DNA of 64,000 nucleotides. Origin: Pelobium manganitolerans. GTDB lineage: Bacteria > Bacteroidota > Bacteroidia > Sphingobacteriales > Sphingobacteriaceae. The stretch lies in the NCBI RefSeq assembly GCF_003609575.1, contig NZ_MBTA01000001.1, forward strand, positions 310,001 through 374,000, written 5' to 3'. Made by a program: the position numbers and the translations under genes. Below the pieces are notes generated by a model. The model made no database searches and was not told where the DNA came from. It saw nothing but the letters and a program-made list of their open reading frames with translations. Of this stretch, positions 51,717 through 59,946 are shown in pieces. Position 1 is the first letter of the stretch. Each line of letters opens with the position of its first letter.

Positions 51717-51747
51717 CAAAATTAACTGTTAATATTAAACGAACAAA
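51717..51747 (-). promoter_or_regulatory. lpxD promoter (-33/-7), nearly leaderless
   Basis: On the minus strand TTTG (51744-51747), a 19-bp spacer and TAATTTTG (51717-51724) match the Bacteroidetes consensus fully. The element ends only 4 bp before the lpxD ATG, so transcription would begin at or very near the start codon. Confidence 0.65.
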
Positions 51748-51771
51748 TTGTTATTTAAATAAGCATTTATT

Positions 51772-52995
51772 CTATAAAAATTTAGTATAGCAAAGGATGT
51801 TTTTGGTAACCGTGGTAGATAAAGCCTCTAAATTTGCATTGTCTGATGCCACAGCAATATCCTGCAAAGAACCGTCTTTCATTAAAATATTGATGCTTCC
51901 GTTGCCTGTTTTATAGGCCATATTGTTAATGCTGCTGGTAAACACAAAATATTTTAGCTCGCTTTCGCGGATGTTTAAATTTTGCAAAGCCTCTAATTTC
52001 AAGCGGTTAAATTTCTCCTCATCTACTGCGCCACTGCTAATCTCTACCTTGTATAAATTGCGTTCGATGAGGTTTTTGCATAAGGTTTTTAAAATAAAAT
52101 CAGGATGTTTTTGCCATACTTTTACAGAGGCCATTACATCATGGTCATCTAGCTGAGAAAACAGTTGCAAGGGTTTTTTATTGCGGCGGAAGCTTGCTTC
52201 GGATACATCCTGATATAAAAAATGGCTTAAAGCCGGCGTAGCAAACAGCTCCACACCTTTTAAGGCTAATTCTTTAGCGCGCTCCAATATTTTTACCAAT
52301 AGCTGTTCTGCCGCTATAACAGTTTTGTGTAAATACACCTGCCAATACATTAAACGGCGGGCAATCAAAAACTTCTCTATCGAGTAAATGCCTTTTTCTT
52401 CTACCGCGATGTTGCCGTTTTTGATATTAAGCAATTTGATAATCCGGTCCGAGCTTACCATGCCCTCTGTTACCCCGCTAAAAAAACTATCGCGGTTAAG
52501 GTAATCCAAACGGTCTAAATCCAGCTGGCCTGATATCAATTGATGTAAAAAAGCTTTTTGGTATTGGTTGTTGAATATGGCAAGTGCCAAATCCAGTTTT
52601 CCGTTAAATTCCTCGTTTAAATTGTCCATCAGCAATTTGCTGATACGCTCGTGCGATACGCCGGTGACCAAGGTATGCTCTAAAGCGTGCGAAAAAGGAC
52701 CGTGCCCAATATCGTGAAGTAAAATAGCAATGCAACTGGCTTCGGCCTCGGCCTCGGTAATTGGGTGGCCTTTGCTTTGCAAATGCTCTATGGCCAACTG
52801 CATTAAATGCATCGCGCCAAGCGCATGATGAAAACGGGTATGCAAAGCGCCGGGATAAACCAAGTGCGTCATCCCCAACTGTTTAATATACCGCAGACGC
52901 TGAAAATAAGGATGCTCTATTAAATCAAAAATTAACGGGCTTTTAATGCTGATGAAACCATAAACAGGATCGTTAACTATTTTATTCTTATTCAA
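51772..52995 (-). CDS. HD-superfamily phosphohydrolase (dNTPase-like)
   Basis: A 407-residue HD domain protein. The HD signature is near residues 43-98: HTRFHHALGAMHL, then AILLHDIGHGPFSHALEHT, with metal-binding His and Asp. It resembles the Bacteroidota HD proteins related to dGTPase/SAMHD1-like enzymes. The nucleotide specificity cannot be told. No ATG fits. TTG at 52995 gives MNKNKIVNDPVYGF, the usual N-terminus; another TTG at 53016 would add seven residues. It is upstream of lpxD and divergent from porX. Confidence 0.85.
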   Translation of the reverse strand: MNKNKIVNDPVYGFISIKSPLIFDLIEHPYFQRLRYIKQLGMTHLVYPGALHTRFHHALGAMHLMQLAIEHLQSKGHPITEAEAEASCIAILLHDIGHGPFSHALEHTLVTGVSHERISKLLMDNLNEEFNGKLDLALAIFNNQYQKAFLHQLISGQLDLDRLDYLNRDSFFSGVTEGMVSSDRIIKLLNIKNGNIAVEEKGIYSIEKFLIARRLMYWQVYLHKTVIAAEQLLVKILERAKELALKGVELFATPALSHFLYQDVSEASFRRNKKPLQLFSQLDDHDVMASVKVWQKHPDFILKTLCKNLIERNLYKVEISSGAVDEEKFNRLKLEALQNLNIRESELKYFVFTSSINNMAYKTGNGSINILMKDGSLQDIAVASDNANLEALSTTVTKNILCYTKFL

Positions 52996-53090
52996 GCCGA
53001 TAGGTCTAAGGCACAAAAATTGTTAGTTTTATCGCCGGGTTAAAAAACGTTACAAATATCCAAATAATCATTTAAATAGATTTAAAATAT

Positions 53091-54647
53091 ATGCAATTAG
53101 CAAATATACTGTGGGCGGATGATGAGATTGATTTGCTGAAACCACACATCCTTTTTTTAAACGAAAAAGGTTACCATATAGAAACTGCCACTAACGGGCG
53201 CGATGCGCTGGATGTTTTTAAAAGCCAAGATTTTGATATTGTTTTTTTAGACGAAAATATGCCGGGGCTTACAGGTTTAGAGACCTTAACGGGGATTAAA
53301 ACCGCTAATCCCGAGGTTCCGGTGGTGATGATTACCAAAAGCGAAGAAGAGTATTTGATGGAAGACGCCATCGGGTTTAAGATAGATGATTACCTGATAA
53401 AACCGGTAAACCCTAAACAAATACTGCTCACCATAAAAAAACTTACCGATAATAAACGTCTGGTGAGCGAAAAAACATCTATGGCTTACCAGCAAGATTT
53501 TAGGCAGCTGGGCATGGTGCTTAATGATAATTTAAGCTACCAAGAATGGGTTGAGGTTTACCGTAAATTGATATTTTGGGAGCTGGAGTTAGAGAAACTG
53601 GATGATGCCGGGATGCACGAAATATTGACTTTGCAAAAAGCTGAGGCCAATGCGCAGTTCTCTAAATTTGTGGAGAAGAATTACCTGGATTGGATAAAAA
53701 ACCAGGACAAAGCGCCGATGTTTTCTCATCAATTGCTAAAAAAGAAGGTTTTCCCCAGCTTGAGCGAGCAAACGCCTACCTTTTTTATTTTGATAGATAA
53801 CCTGCGTTACGATCAGTGGAAAATCATCAATCCAATCATTAGCGAGTATTTTAGGTTAGAGGAAGAAGATATTTATTTCAGCATTTTGCCTACCGCCACG
53901 CAGTACGCGCGTAACGCCATTTTTGCAGGTCTGATGCCCTCTGAGATGGAAAAACGTTTTCCGCAGTTATGGCAGAATGATGAGGACGAAGGCGGTAAAA
54001 ACCTGCATGAAGACAAATTTTTAGAAGATAACGTGAAAAGGTCTTTGCGTAAAGACATCAGATTCTCGTACCATAAAATCTTAAATCAAGATCAAGGAAA
54101 AGAATTAAATGATAACCTCCACAGCCTGCTGAAAAATGATTTTAACGCCATAGTTTACAACTTTGTGGATATGCTGTCGCACGCCCGTACAGATATGCAG
54201 ATGATTAAAGAACTGGCCAATGATGATGCGGCATATCGTTCTATTACTTTGTCGTGGTTTGAGCATTCGCCACTGTTGGATTTAATAAAGCGTTTGGCGC
54301 AAAAGAAAGTGCGTTTAATGATTACTACGGACCATGGCACCATCCGCGTTAAAAAACCAAGCAAGGTTATCGGCGACCGTAATACCAACTCTAACCTGCG
54401 CTATAAGCAAGGCAAAAACTTAGATTACAACCCTAAAGAAGTTTTTTTGGTGAAAAACCCGGCAGAAGCCATGTTGCCACGCCTCCACGTAAGCTCTAGC
54501 TATATTTTTGCAAAAGAAGACAGCTACTTTGTTTACCAAAATAACTATAACCAGTTTGTAAATTATTTCAACGAAACTTTCCAACACGGCGGTATTTCTA
54601 TGGAAGAAATGATTATTCCATTTGTTACCTATAAAAACAAGTTTTAG
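53091..54647 (+). CDS. porX: PorX-type response regulator with PglZ domain
   Basis: A 518-residue two-domain protein. Residues 1-125 are a CheY-like receiver: acidic WADDEID, phospho-acceptor Asp in IVFLDENMPG (about 45-54), and the conserved Lys in DYLIKPVNP. The C-terminal 350 residues are a PglZ/alkaline-phosphatase-fold domain, with FILIDNLRYDQWKII (metal-binding Asp), IVYNFVDMLSHARTD and TTDHGT. In Porphyromonas and Flavobacterium, PorX with PorY controls the type IX secretion system and the PglZ domain acts as a phosphodiesterase. A sensor partner is not adjacent. tsaE follows after 9 bp. Confidence 0.93.
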   Translation: MQLANILWADDEIDLLKPHILFLNEKGYHIETATNGRDALDVFKSQDFDIVFLDENMPGLTGLETLTGIKTANPEVPVVMITKSEEEYLMEDAIGFKIDDYLIKPVNPKQILLTIKKLTDNKRLVSEKTSMAYQQDFRQLGMVLNDNLSYQEWVEVYRKLIFWELELEKLDDAGMHEILTLQKAEANAQFSKFVEKNYLDWIKNQDKAPMFSHQLLKKKVFPSLSEQTPTFFILIDNLRYDQWKIINPIISEYFRLEEEDIYFSILPTATQYARNAIFAGLMPSEMEKRFPQLWQNDEDEGGKNLHEDKFLEDNVKRSLRKDIRFSYHKILNQDQGKELNDNLHSLLKNDFNAIVYNFVDMLSHARTDMQMIKELANDDAAYRSITLSWFEHSPLLDLIKRLAQKKVRLMITTDHGTIRVKKPSKVIGDRNTNSNLRYKQGKNLDYNPKEVFLVKNPAEAMLPRLHVSSSYIFAKEDSYFVYQNNYNQFVNYFNETFQHGGISMEEMIIPFVTYKNKF

Positions 54648-54656
54648 ATTTAAACA

Positions 54657-55076
54657 ATGGAATTAAATGTGGAAGGGCTAGATGATTTGCCGCGCGTTGC
54701 CGACGATATATTACAAATAGCAGAAGACCAAAAGATATTTATGTTTTACGGGCAGATGGGTGCCGGTAAAACCACCTTAATTAATACATTATGCGAAAAG
54801 CTGGGCACTAGGGATAAAACCTCGAGCCCAACTTTTTCTATCGTAAACGAATACACTTTAGAAGATGGCAGTATTTTCCATTTTGATTTTTACCGTTTAA
54901 AAAACCAAACCGAAGCCATGGATTTTGGTTACGAGGATTATTTTTATTCGGGAAATTACTGTTTTATAGAGTGGCCCGAGAAAATCCCGGATTTATGGCC
55001 AGATAATTTTGTGAAAATAAGTATTGAAGTGCTAGGTGAAAATAAAAGGCGCATTAGTGTTGAAAAGGTGATGTAA
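54657..55076 (+). CDS. tsaE: tRNA threonylcarbamoyladenosine biosynthesis ATPase TsaE
   Basis: A 139-residue P-loop ATPase of the t6A modification system, acting with TsaB and TsaD. The Walker A motif is GQMGAGKTTLI (about residues 31-41). The switch region SSPTFSIVNEYTLEDGSIFHFDFYRLKN (about 57-84) and FIEWPEK (about 102-108) are diagnostic. It is located between porX and alanine dehydrogenase. Confidence 0.96.
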   Translation: MELNVEGLDDLPRVADDILQIAEDQKIFMFYGQMGAGKTTLINTLCEKLGTRDKTSSPTFSIVNEYTLEDGSIFHFDFYRLKNQTEAMDFGYEDYFYSGNYCFIEWPEKIPDLWPDNFVKISIEVLGENKRRISVEKVM

Positions 55077-55114
55077 TTCCATAAGCAAGATTTAGGGTGT
55101 AAATAAAAATTAGG

Positions 55115-56341
55115 ATGAAAAAAACGATGATGGGATGTTTTTCTGAAGTGGCGCAACAGGCAATGATGCAGCCGCAAGAGGCGCTTGAGCAAGTTAAGCC
55201 CAAGAAAAACAAGCTGTATATCGGTATCCCTAAAGAAACATCGTACCAAGAAAACCGCATTGCTTTAACCCCACTTTCAGTTGCTTTGCTGGTGAACAGC
55301 GGCCATCAGGTGGTAATAGAGAGTAATGCTGGCGCCGCCGCTAATTTTGACGATATTAAATACAGCGAGCAAGGCGCTAAAATTGTGTACGATGTAAAAG
55401 AAGTTTACGAAGCCGACATCATCATCAAAATTGCCCCACCAACTTTAGAGGAAATAGAACTGATGAAACACAACCAGATTCTGTTTTCTGCCCTACAAAC
55501 CGCCACCTTAAAAAAAGAACATCTTAGCGCTTTAATGAACAAAAAAATTACGGCGCTAGCTTTTGAATATTTACGGGATGAAGGCAATGTGCTGAGCGTG
55601 GTAAGGGCCATGAGCGAGATTGTGGGCGCTACTTCTGTTTTAATTGCGGCAGAATATGTAAGCAATGTTTTTGGCGGCAAGGGATTAATGTTGGGCGGCG
55701 TAACGGGCGTTCCACCTACAGAAATTGTGATTTTAGGAGCCGGCACCGTGGGCGAATATGCCGCGCGTACCGCCATTGCTTTAGGTGCCGAGGTAAAGGT
55801 GTTCGACTCCTCATTGTTCCGTTTGCGCCGCTTGCAAAACAACATCGGTTCCAGGGTTTTCACCTCCGTTATCCAGCCTTTGGTGCTAGAAAAAGCCATT
55901 ACCACTTGCGATGTGGTGATCGGCGCCATACGTGCGCAGCACGGCCGCAGCCCCTGCGTGGTTAGCGAAGAAACGGTGGCTAAAATGAAACCTAACTCGG
56001 TGATTATCGACGTAAGTATCGACCAAGGTGGTTGCTTTGAAACCTCGGAAGTTACCAACCATAAAAACCCGGTTTTCCGCAAGTATGATGTCATCCATTA
56101 TTGCGTGCCTAATATCGCATCGCGCGTAAGCAGAACGGCAACTTATGCCTTAACCAATATCTTTACCCCTATTTTAATTGATATTGGCGATATGGGCGGT
56201 ATTATGGAACTTATTTGGGCAAAAGCCGGCGTAAGAAATGCGGTTTATATTTACCAAGGCGCCATGACCAACAAAGACTTGGCGCAACGTTACGGTTTTG
56301 CGCATAAAGATTTGAATTTATTGGTGGTTAGTAAGCATTAA
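55115..56341 (+). CDS. ald: Alanine dehydrogenase (AlaDH/PNT family)
   Basis: A 408-residue member of the alanine dehydrogenase/pyridine nucleotide transhydrogenase family, which interconverts alanine and pyruvate plus ammonia with NAD. The substrate domain begins KLYIGIPKETSYQENRIALTP (about residues 30-50) and the NAD motif is VILGAGTVGEYAARTAIALGAEVKVFD (about 205-231). A 28-residue N-terminal extension precedes the core (CFSEVAQQAMMQPQEALEQV). It follows tsaE after 38 bp and ends at a bidirectional hairpin. Confidence 0.92.
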   Translation: MKKTMMGCFSEVAQQAMMQPQEALEQVKPKKNKLYIGIPKETSYQENRIALTPLSVALLVNSGHQVVIESNAGAAANFDDIKYSEQGAKIVYDVKEVYEADIIIKIAPPTLEEIELMKHNQILFSALQTATLKKEHLSALMNKKITALAFEYLRDEGNVLSVVRAMSEIVGATSVLIAAEYVSNVFGGKGLMLGGVTGVPPTEIVILGAGTVGEYAARTAIALGAEVKVFDSSLFRLRRLQNNIGSRVFTSVIQPLVLEKAITTCDVVIGAIRAQHGRSPCVVSEETVAKMKPNSVIIDVSIDQGGCFETSEVTNHKNPVFRKYDVIHYCVPNIASRVSRTATYALTNIFTPILIDIGDMGGIMELIWAKAGVRNAVYIYQGAMTNKDLAQRYGFAHKDLNLLVVSKH

Positions 56342-56413
56342 AGTAAAGATGCTAGTCATTAGCATGTTTCTAAATCATCCCAAATAAAATAGTTAAAGGA
56401 TTATGCCATAAAA

Positions 56414-56440
56414 AAATCCCGGCTGTTAAAACCGGGATTT
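56414..56440. terminator. Bidirectional hairpin terminator
   Basis: AAATCCCGG (56414-56422) pairs with CCGGGATTT (56432-56440) between convergent genes, with A and T runs on both sides. Confidence 0.85.
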
Positions 56441-56465
56441 CTTAAAATCAATCACAAAAATCTTA

Positions 56466-57662
56466 TTATCTGCTTGGCCTGCCGCTTCCACCGCGTGATG
56501 AGGACGACGAGGATCGAGAAGAAGATGAAGAGCCGCTAGGCGTGCCCGCGCTACGGCTTGGGCTAGGACCGCTTTGTACACGAGGGCTGCTGCTGCGTTC
56601 CGTTCTTTGCGGTCTGCTGCTCGTTCCCTCATTTCTGCTTGGCGCAGGTGAATTGCTACGGCTACTTTCTGTTCTTGTAGGATAATCGTTCCTTGGGGTA
56701 GCGGTACGCTCTGGTCTGCTGTTGGTATTGCTACGATCAATTTCTGGCCTGTTGCGTTCCTCGCTGTTGCGACTTTCGCTTACAGAACTGTTGGCTCTGC
56801 TATCTGGGCGACTGGCGCTGGTGTTAGACCGCGGACTTTCATCCCTGCGCAAATCTGTGCCGGTTGCTCGGCTAGGTCGCGCCGTATTATTACTTGCTAT
56901 GGCTCGTGGTGCGTCATTACCGCCTCTGTCTACAGACGGACGGTATACATTAACCTCACCGCGAGAAACGCGAGTTGTTCCCGGCCTGCTGTTATCTGCA
57001 ATTCTGTAAACCGGCACTTCGCTACGGGTGGCACGTCTCACATCATCTCTGCCTGGCCCACTGTAATATCTTACGCGCCTGTCATTGGTGTACACGTTGT
57101 TGATAATGGTTGTATTATGTATGATGTACACATTACGACGCGGCTGCCAGTATTTATGGTACGACGGATAGTAAATACACCTTTGCGGGATAAACACCCA
57201 ATAATTATCAGGAACGTAGTAAGGCCGGCCAATGTTAATGCTTACGCTGATGCGCGGGCCTAAAGGTGCCCATCCGTAGTAGCCTCCGCCGGTTCTCCAA
57301 GTTACCCAAGCTGGACCCCACTCGGTATCCGGAACCCAAATCCAGCCGTCATAAGAATCGTAAAACCACCGTCCGTAATGGAAAGGAGCCCATCCCCACT
57401 CATAATCAGATACCCATGTATTTCCGTACTCGGTCATCACCCAACGGCCATTGCTGTAATAAGGCCTAAAATCGGATCCAACGTTGGGGCGCCACACATA
57501 ACCATATTCTGGGTTGTTAATCCAGTCGCCATAATACGCAAGCTCATCGTAAAATACTTGCAGGCTAATACCCGGGCGCGCCTCGGCTTTTTGAAGCCCC
57601 AAGCTGATAAGGATGAACAAAATCCCAACAGCCGCCGCTATTTTTCTAATGCTGTTTTTCAT
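56466..57662 (-). CDS. DUF6600-like secreted protein with a Ser/Arg-rich tail
   Basis: A 398-residue exported protein. A signal peptide covers about residues 1-28 (IAAAVGILFILISLGLQKAEA). Residues 29-190 hold Tyr/Trp-rich repeats (YGDWINNPEYGYVWRPNV, VSDYEWGWAPFHYGRWFYDSYDGWIWVPDTEWGPAWVTW), the hallmark of DUF6600 proteins, which often occur near regulators and FecR-like proteins. The last 170 residues are low complexity, rich in Ser, Arg, Pro, Asn and Thr, ending in long Ser runs. The tail is probably disordered. The function is unknown. Confidence 0.85.
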   Translation of the reverse strand: MKNSIRKIAAAVGILFILISLGLQKAEARPGISLQVFYDELAYYGDWINNPEYGYVWRPNVGSDFRPYYSNGRWVMTEYGNTWVSDYEWGWAPFHYGRWFYDSYDGWIWVPDTEWGPAWVTWRTGGGYYGWAPLGPRISVSINIGRPYYVPDNYWVFIPQRCIYYPSYHKYWQPRRNVYIIHNTTIINNVYTNDRRVRYYSGPGRDDVRRATRSEVPVYRIADNSRPGTTRVSRGEVNVYRPSVDRGGNDAPRAIASNNTARPSRATGTDLRRDESPRSNTSASRPDSRANSSVSESRNSEERNRPEIDRSNTNSRPERTATPRNDYPTRTESSRSNSPAPSRNEGTSSRPQRTERSSSPRVQSGPSPSRSAGTPSGSSSSSRSSSSSSRGGSGRPSR

Positions 57663-57991
57663 CTCTTTGTTTTTTTTAAATTCGGTTTATTAATATTTAA
57701 ACGTTGCTTCTTAACTGTTTGATATTCGGGCATAAAAAAGTGACAATTAAAACACCTTGACCAACTTTTAGAAGAACGCAAATCCGCCACAGCGGATTTA
57801 TAATAAAGACGAGCGTAACGAGCAAAAGGTGACAGGGAAAATGAAAAAATTCTGGTAATATGAAAAAAGCCGTTGCTTTGTGTTCTCTGCGGGTTTAGTT
57901 GCTGATAAAGGGTTTTATAAATTTCCGGTCTTTACTGTCTGTCCTTTAAATCATTTTCCACGTTTTAAATTCAAATAGCTTACTTTGCAAA
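57663..57991. other. Divergent intergenic region with one hairpin
   Basis: Between two divergent genes. A perfect hairpin AAATCCGC-CACA-GCGGATTT lies at 57780-57799 with no T run on either strand, so it is not an obvious terminator. No gene is seen. At the right end TACTTTG (57981-57987), one base short of TAnnTTTG, sits 4 bp before the next ATG. Confidence 0.5.
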
Positions 57992-58705
57992 ATGACAAAA
58001 GGCACGCTCTATTTAATTCCCGTTGTAATGGCCGAAGGCGCCGAACAGCAATCGTTAACGCCATTTCTTTCACAAACCATTAACGAGATTAAGGAATACA
58101 TTGTTGAGAACGAAAAAACCGCCCGCCGTTGTTTAAAAAATGCCGGTTTGCAAACCAAACAAAGCGAATTACTTATTCACGATTATGGAAAGCACCAGCG
58201 CGGCGGAAGTCTAAAACCCTATTTCCAAGGGTTGGAGAATGGCCAAAATGTTGGCCTAATGAGCGAAGCCGGTTGCCCAGGTATTGCAGACCCTGGCGCA
58301 GACATTGTGGCCGAAGCGCACCGGCGGGGAATTAGGGTTGTTCCTTTAGTAGGGCCAAGCTCCTTAATTTTAGCTTTGATGGGTTCCGGATTTAACGGCC
58401 AAAGTTTCGCCTTCCAAGGGTATTTACCCATTGATAAACAAGGCCGTATAAAGCGGATAAAAGACTTGGAAGCTTTTGCCGAGCACTTTAGGCAAACACA
58501 GCTTTTTATAGAAACACCTTTCAGAAATAATCCTTTACTAAACGACATTTTAAGCGTTTGTAAAAACGACACCAAGTTGTGCATTGCGGCAAACCTTACT
58601 TCGGCTGATGAATTTTTGCAGACCAAAACCATCGCCGAGTGGAAAAAAACGGTACCCGATTTGCACAAACAACCCTGCATATTTTTGATCTACCGCAGTA
58701 AATGA
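57992..58705 (+). CDS. RsmI-like SAM-dependent methyltransferase (tetrapyrrole methylase fold)
   Basis: A 237-residue protein of the tetrapyrrole-methylase superfamily, closest in pattern to RsmI, which methylates the ribose of C1402 in 16S rRNA. Segments are GTLYLIPVVMAEG at the N-terminus, VGLMSEAGCPGIADPGADIVAEAHRRGIRVVPLVGPSSLILALMGSGFNGQSFAFQGYLP (about residues 87-147), and the C-terminal FIETPFRNNPLLNDIL. It lacks the short C-terminal domain of E. coli RsmI and has the first segment altered (usual GTLYVVATPIGN). It may be a paralogue with a different target. It overlaps the next gene by 4 bp (ATGA). Confidence 0.85.
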   Translation: MTKGTLYLIPVVMAEGAEQQSLTPFLSQTINEIKEYIVENEKTARRCLKNAGLQTKQSELLIHDYGKHQRGGSLKPYFQGLENGQNVGLMSEAGCPGIADPGADIVAEAHRRGIRVVPLVGPSSLILALMGSGFNGQSFAFQGYLPIDKQGRIKRIKDLEAFAEHFRQTQLFIETPFRNNPLLNDILSVCKNDTKLCIAANLTSADEFLQTKTIAEWKKTVPDLHKQPCIFLIYRSK

Positions 58706-59697
58706 GGATACCCAGCCCGTCTGATGTTTTAATTGTTGGCGCCAACCCCTTCAGTTTGGCTTTTGCCACTATTTTAGGAAATGGGGGCTTAAACGTTTTG
58801 GTGGTGGACGAGAGCTTGGAACTTAAAACCTCAGCACAGGAGCTAAGCCTCAGCACAGATATTTTAGCTCTTTTAAAAAACCAAGGCTATAAATTTTCGG
58901 CAGCTATAACAGCAAACGAAGTGCTAACCCAAAGTTTAAGTTTGTTGGCCCAAAACCTATGCTGTGTAGTATGGAACACTTCTTTTTACGGCGGCGGAGC
59001 CGGCAAATACACCTTAATGAACGATGGAAAGGCACAGCCTCACCAAAGTTCGTACGCTTTTAAAGAAGCAGATTTAAGCATCAGCGAAAGCGATGAAGCC
59101 AGCTTCCGCAATATCTTAGCCTTGGCTTGGCGACTTATTGGTGTGGTAAACCATAAATTGCGCCCCAATATTGTGCATTCTTTTGAAAAAGAGCGCCAAC
59201 AAATTGTGGATTTTTTTACTCCTATTGAGAAAAAGAGCTTTTTTAAGCGATTATTTACGCCCCCAAAGCAAGCATTAACTTTGTCCGAAAGCGCCATTAA
59301 CCTGCATCTGAGCCAACAAGAAGATATTAAGGCCGGAGAATTATTGCCTAATTATCCTTATTATAATGAACAGGAAAAACGGGAAGCTACCTTAAGCGAA
59401 TGTTGCCATTATGAACAGTTTTCCATTTTGATATTTGGAACCTTGAACCCTCATTTTTTGTTCAACGTGGCCAAGTGGTTGCAGTTCAACTTTAGCATTA
59501 AGCTGTTTTACTTTCCTTTTACCGAAAAAAACGAGAGCCTGTTTAAAAACTTAAACATCGCGCAAAGTGAAAAACGGACAATTGTTGTACGCCCAGACGG
59601 TTTTATTTCTTTGGTAAATGATACGGTAGATTGTGATATCATCGACAATTATTTACGCAACGTATTGCTGATGCTGCCGTTAGCTGAGAACGAATAG
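58702..59697 (+). CDS. Dinucleotide-binding (FAD/NAD-like) protein of unknown function
   Basis: A 331-residue protein. The N-terminus (DVLIVGANPFSLAFATILGNGGLNVLVVDES, about residues 8-38) is a Rossmann beta-alpha-beta unit followed by an acidic residue, as in FAD-binding monooxygenases. GANPFS is a degenerate form of the GxGxxG loop. The rest shows a flavoprotein-like segment (FNVAKWLQFNFSIKLFYF, then VVRPDGFISLVNDTVDCDIIDNYLRNVL). It lacks a recognisable catalytic motif. It is translationally coupled to the RsmI-like gene. Confidence 0.65.
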   Translation: MRIPSPSDVLIVGANPFSLAFATILGNGGLNVLVVDESLELKTSAQELSLSTDILALLKNQGYKFSAAITANEVLTQSLSLLAQNLCCVVWNTSFYGGGAGKYTLMNDGKAQPHQSSYAFKEADLSISESDEASFRNILALAWRLIGVVNHKLRPNIVHSFEKERQQIVDFFTPIEKKSFFKRLFTPPKQALTLSESAINLHLSQQEDIKAGELLPNYPYYNEQEKREATLSECCHYEQFSILIFGTLNPHFLFNVAKWLQFNFSIKLFYFPFTEKNESLFKNLNIAQSEKRTIVVRPDGFISLVNDTVDCDIIDNYLRNVLLMLPLAENE

Positions 59698-59946
59698 TTT
59701 TCGGGCGAATTTTCCTCAATTTCCCCAAGTTTCCCCGTAAAGATTGCCCGCCGTTAAACTCGTTTGCCCACGGTATAAAAAACAGTTGAACATAAAAAAC
59801 AAGTGCTAAATAAAGTTGGAGGGTATTTTTGAGGCCATCTCCGTTTTTTTAACCTATTTTTCTTTTGGATGGTATGTTTCTAGCATAAGTACACGCGCAC
59901 GGGTTGCTATTTAAAACAGAACAACCCAAACAAAAAGAAAAAGAAC

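Noticed and set aside
59701-59770. CCCC-containing tract resembling the 11-bp array at 28310
   Set aside because: The spacing of CCC groups (10, 14 and 20 bp) is not regular enough to call the same kind of array.
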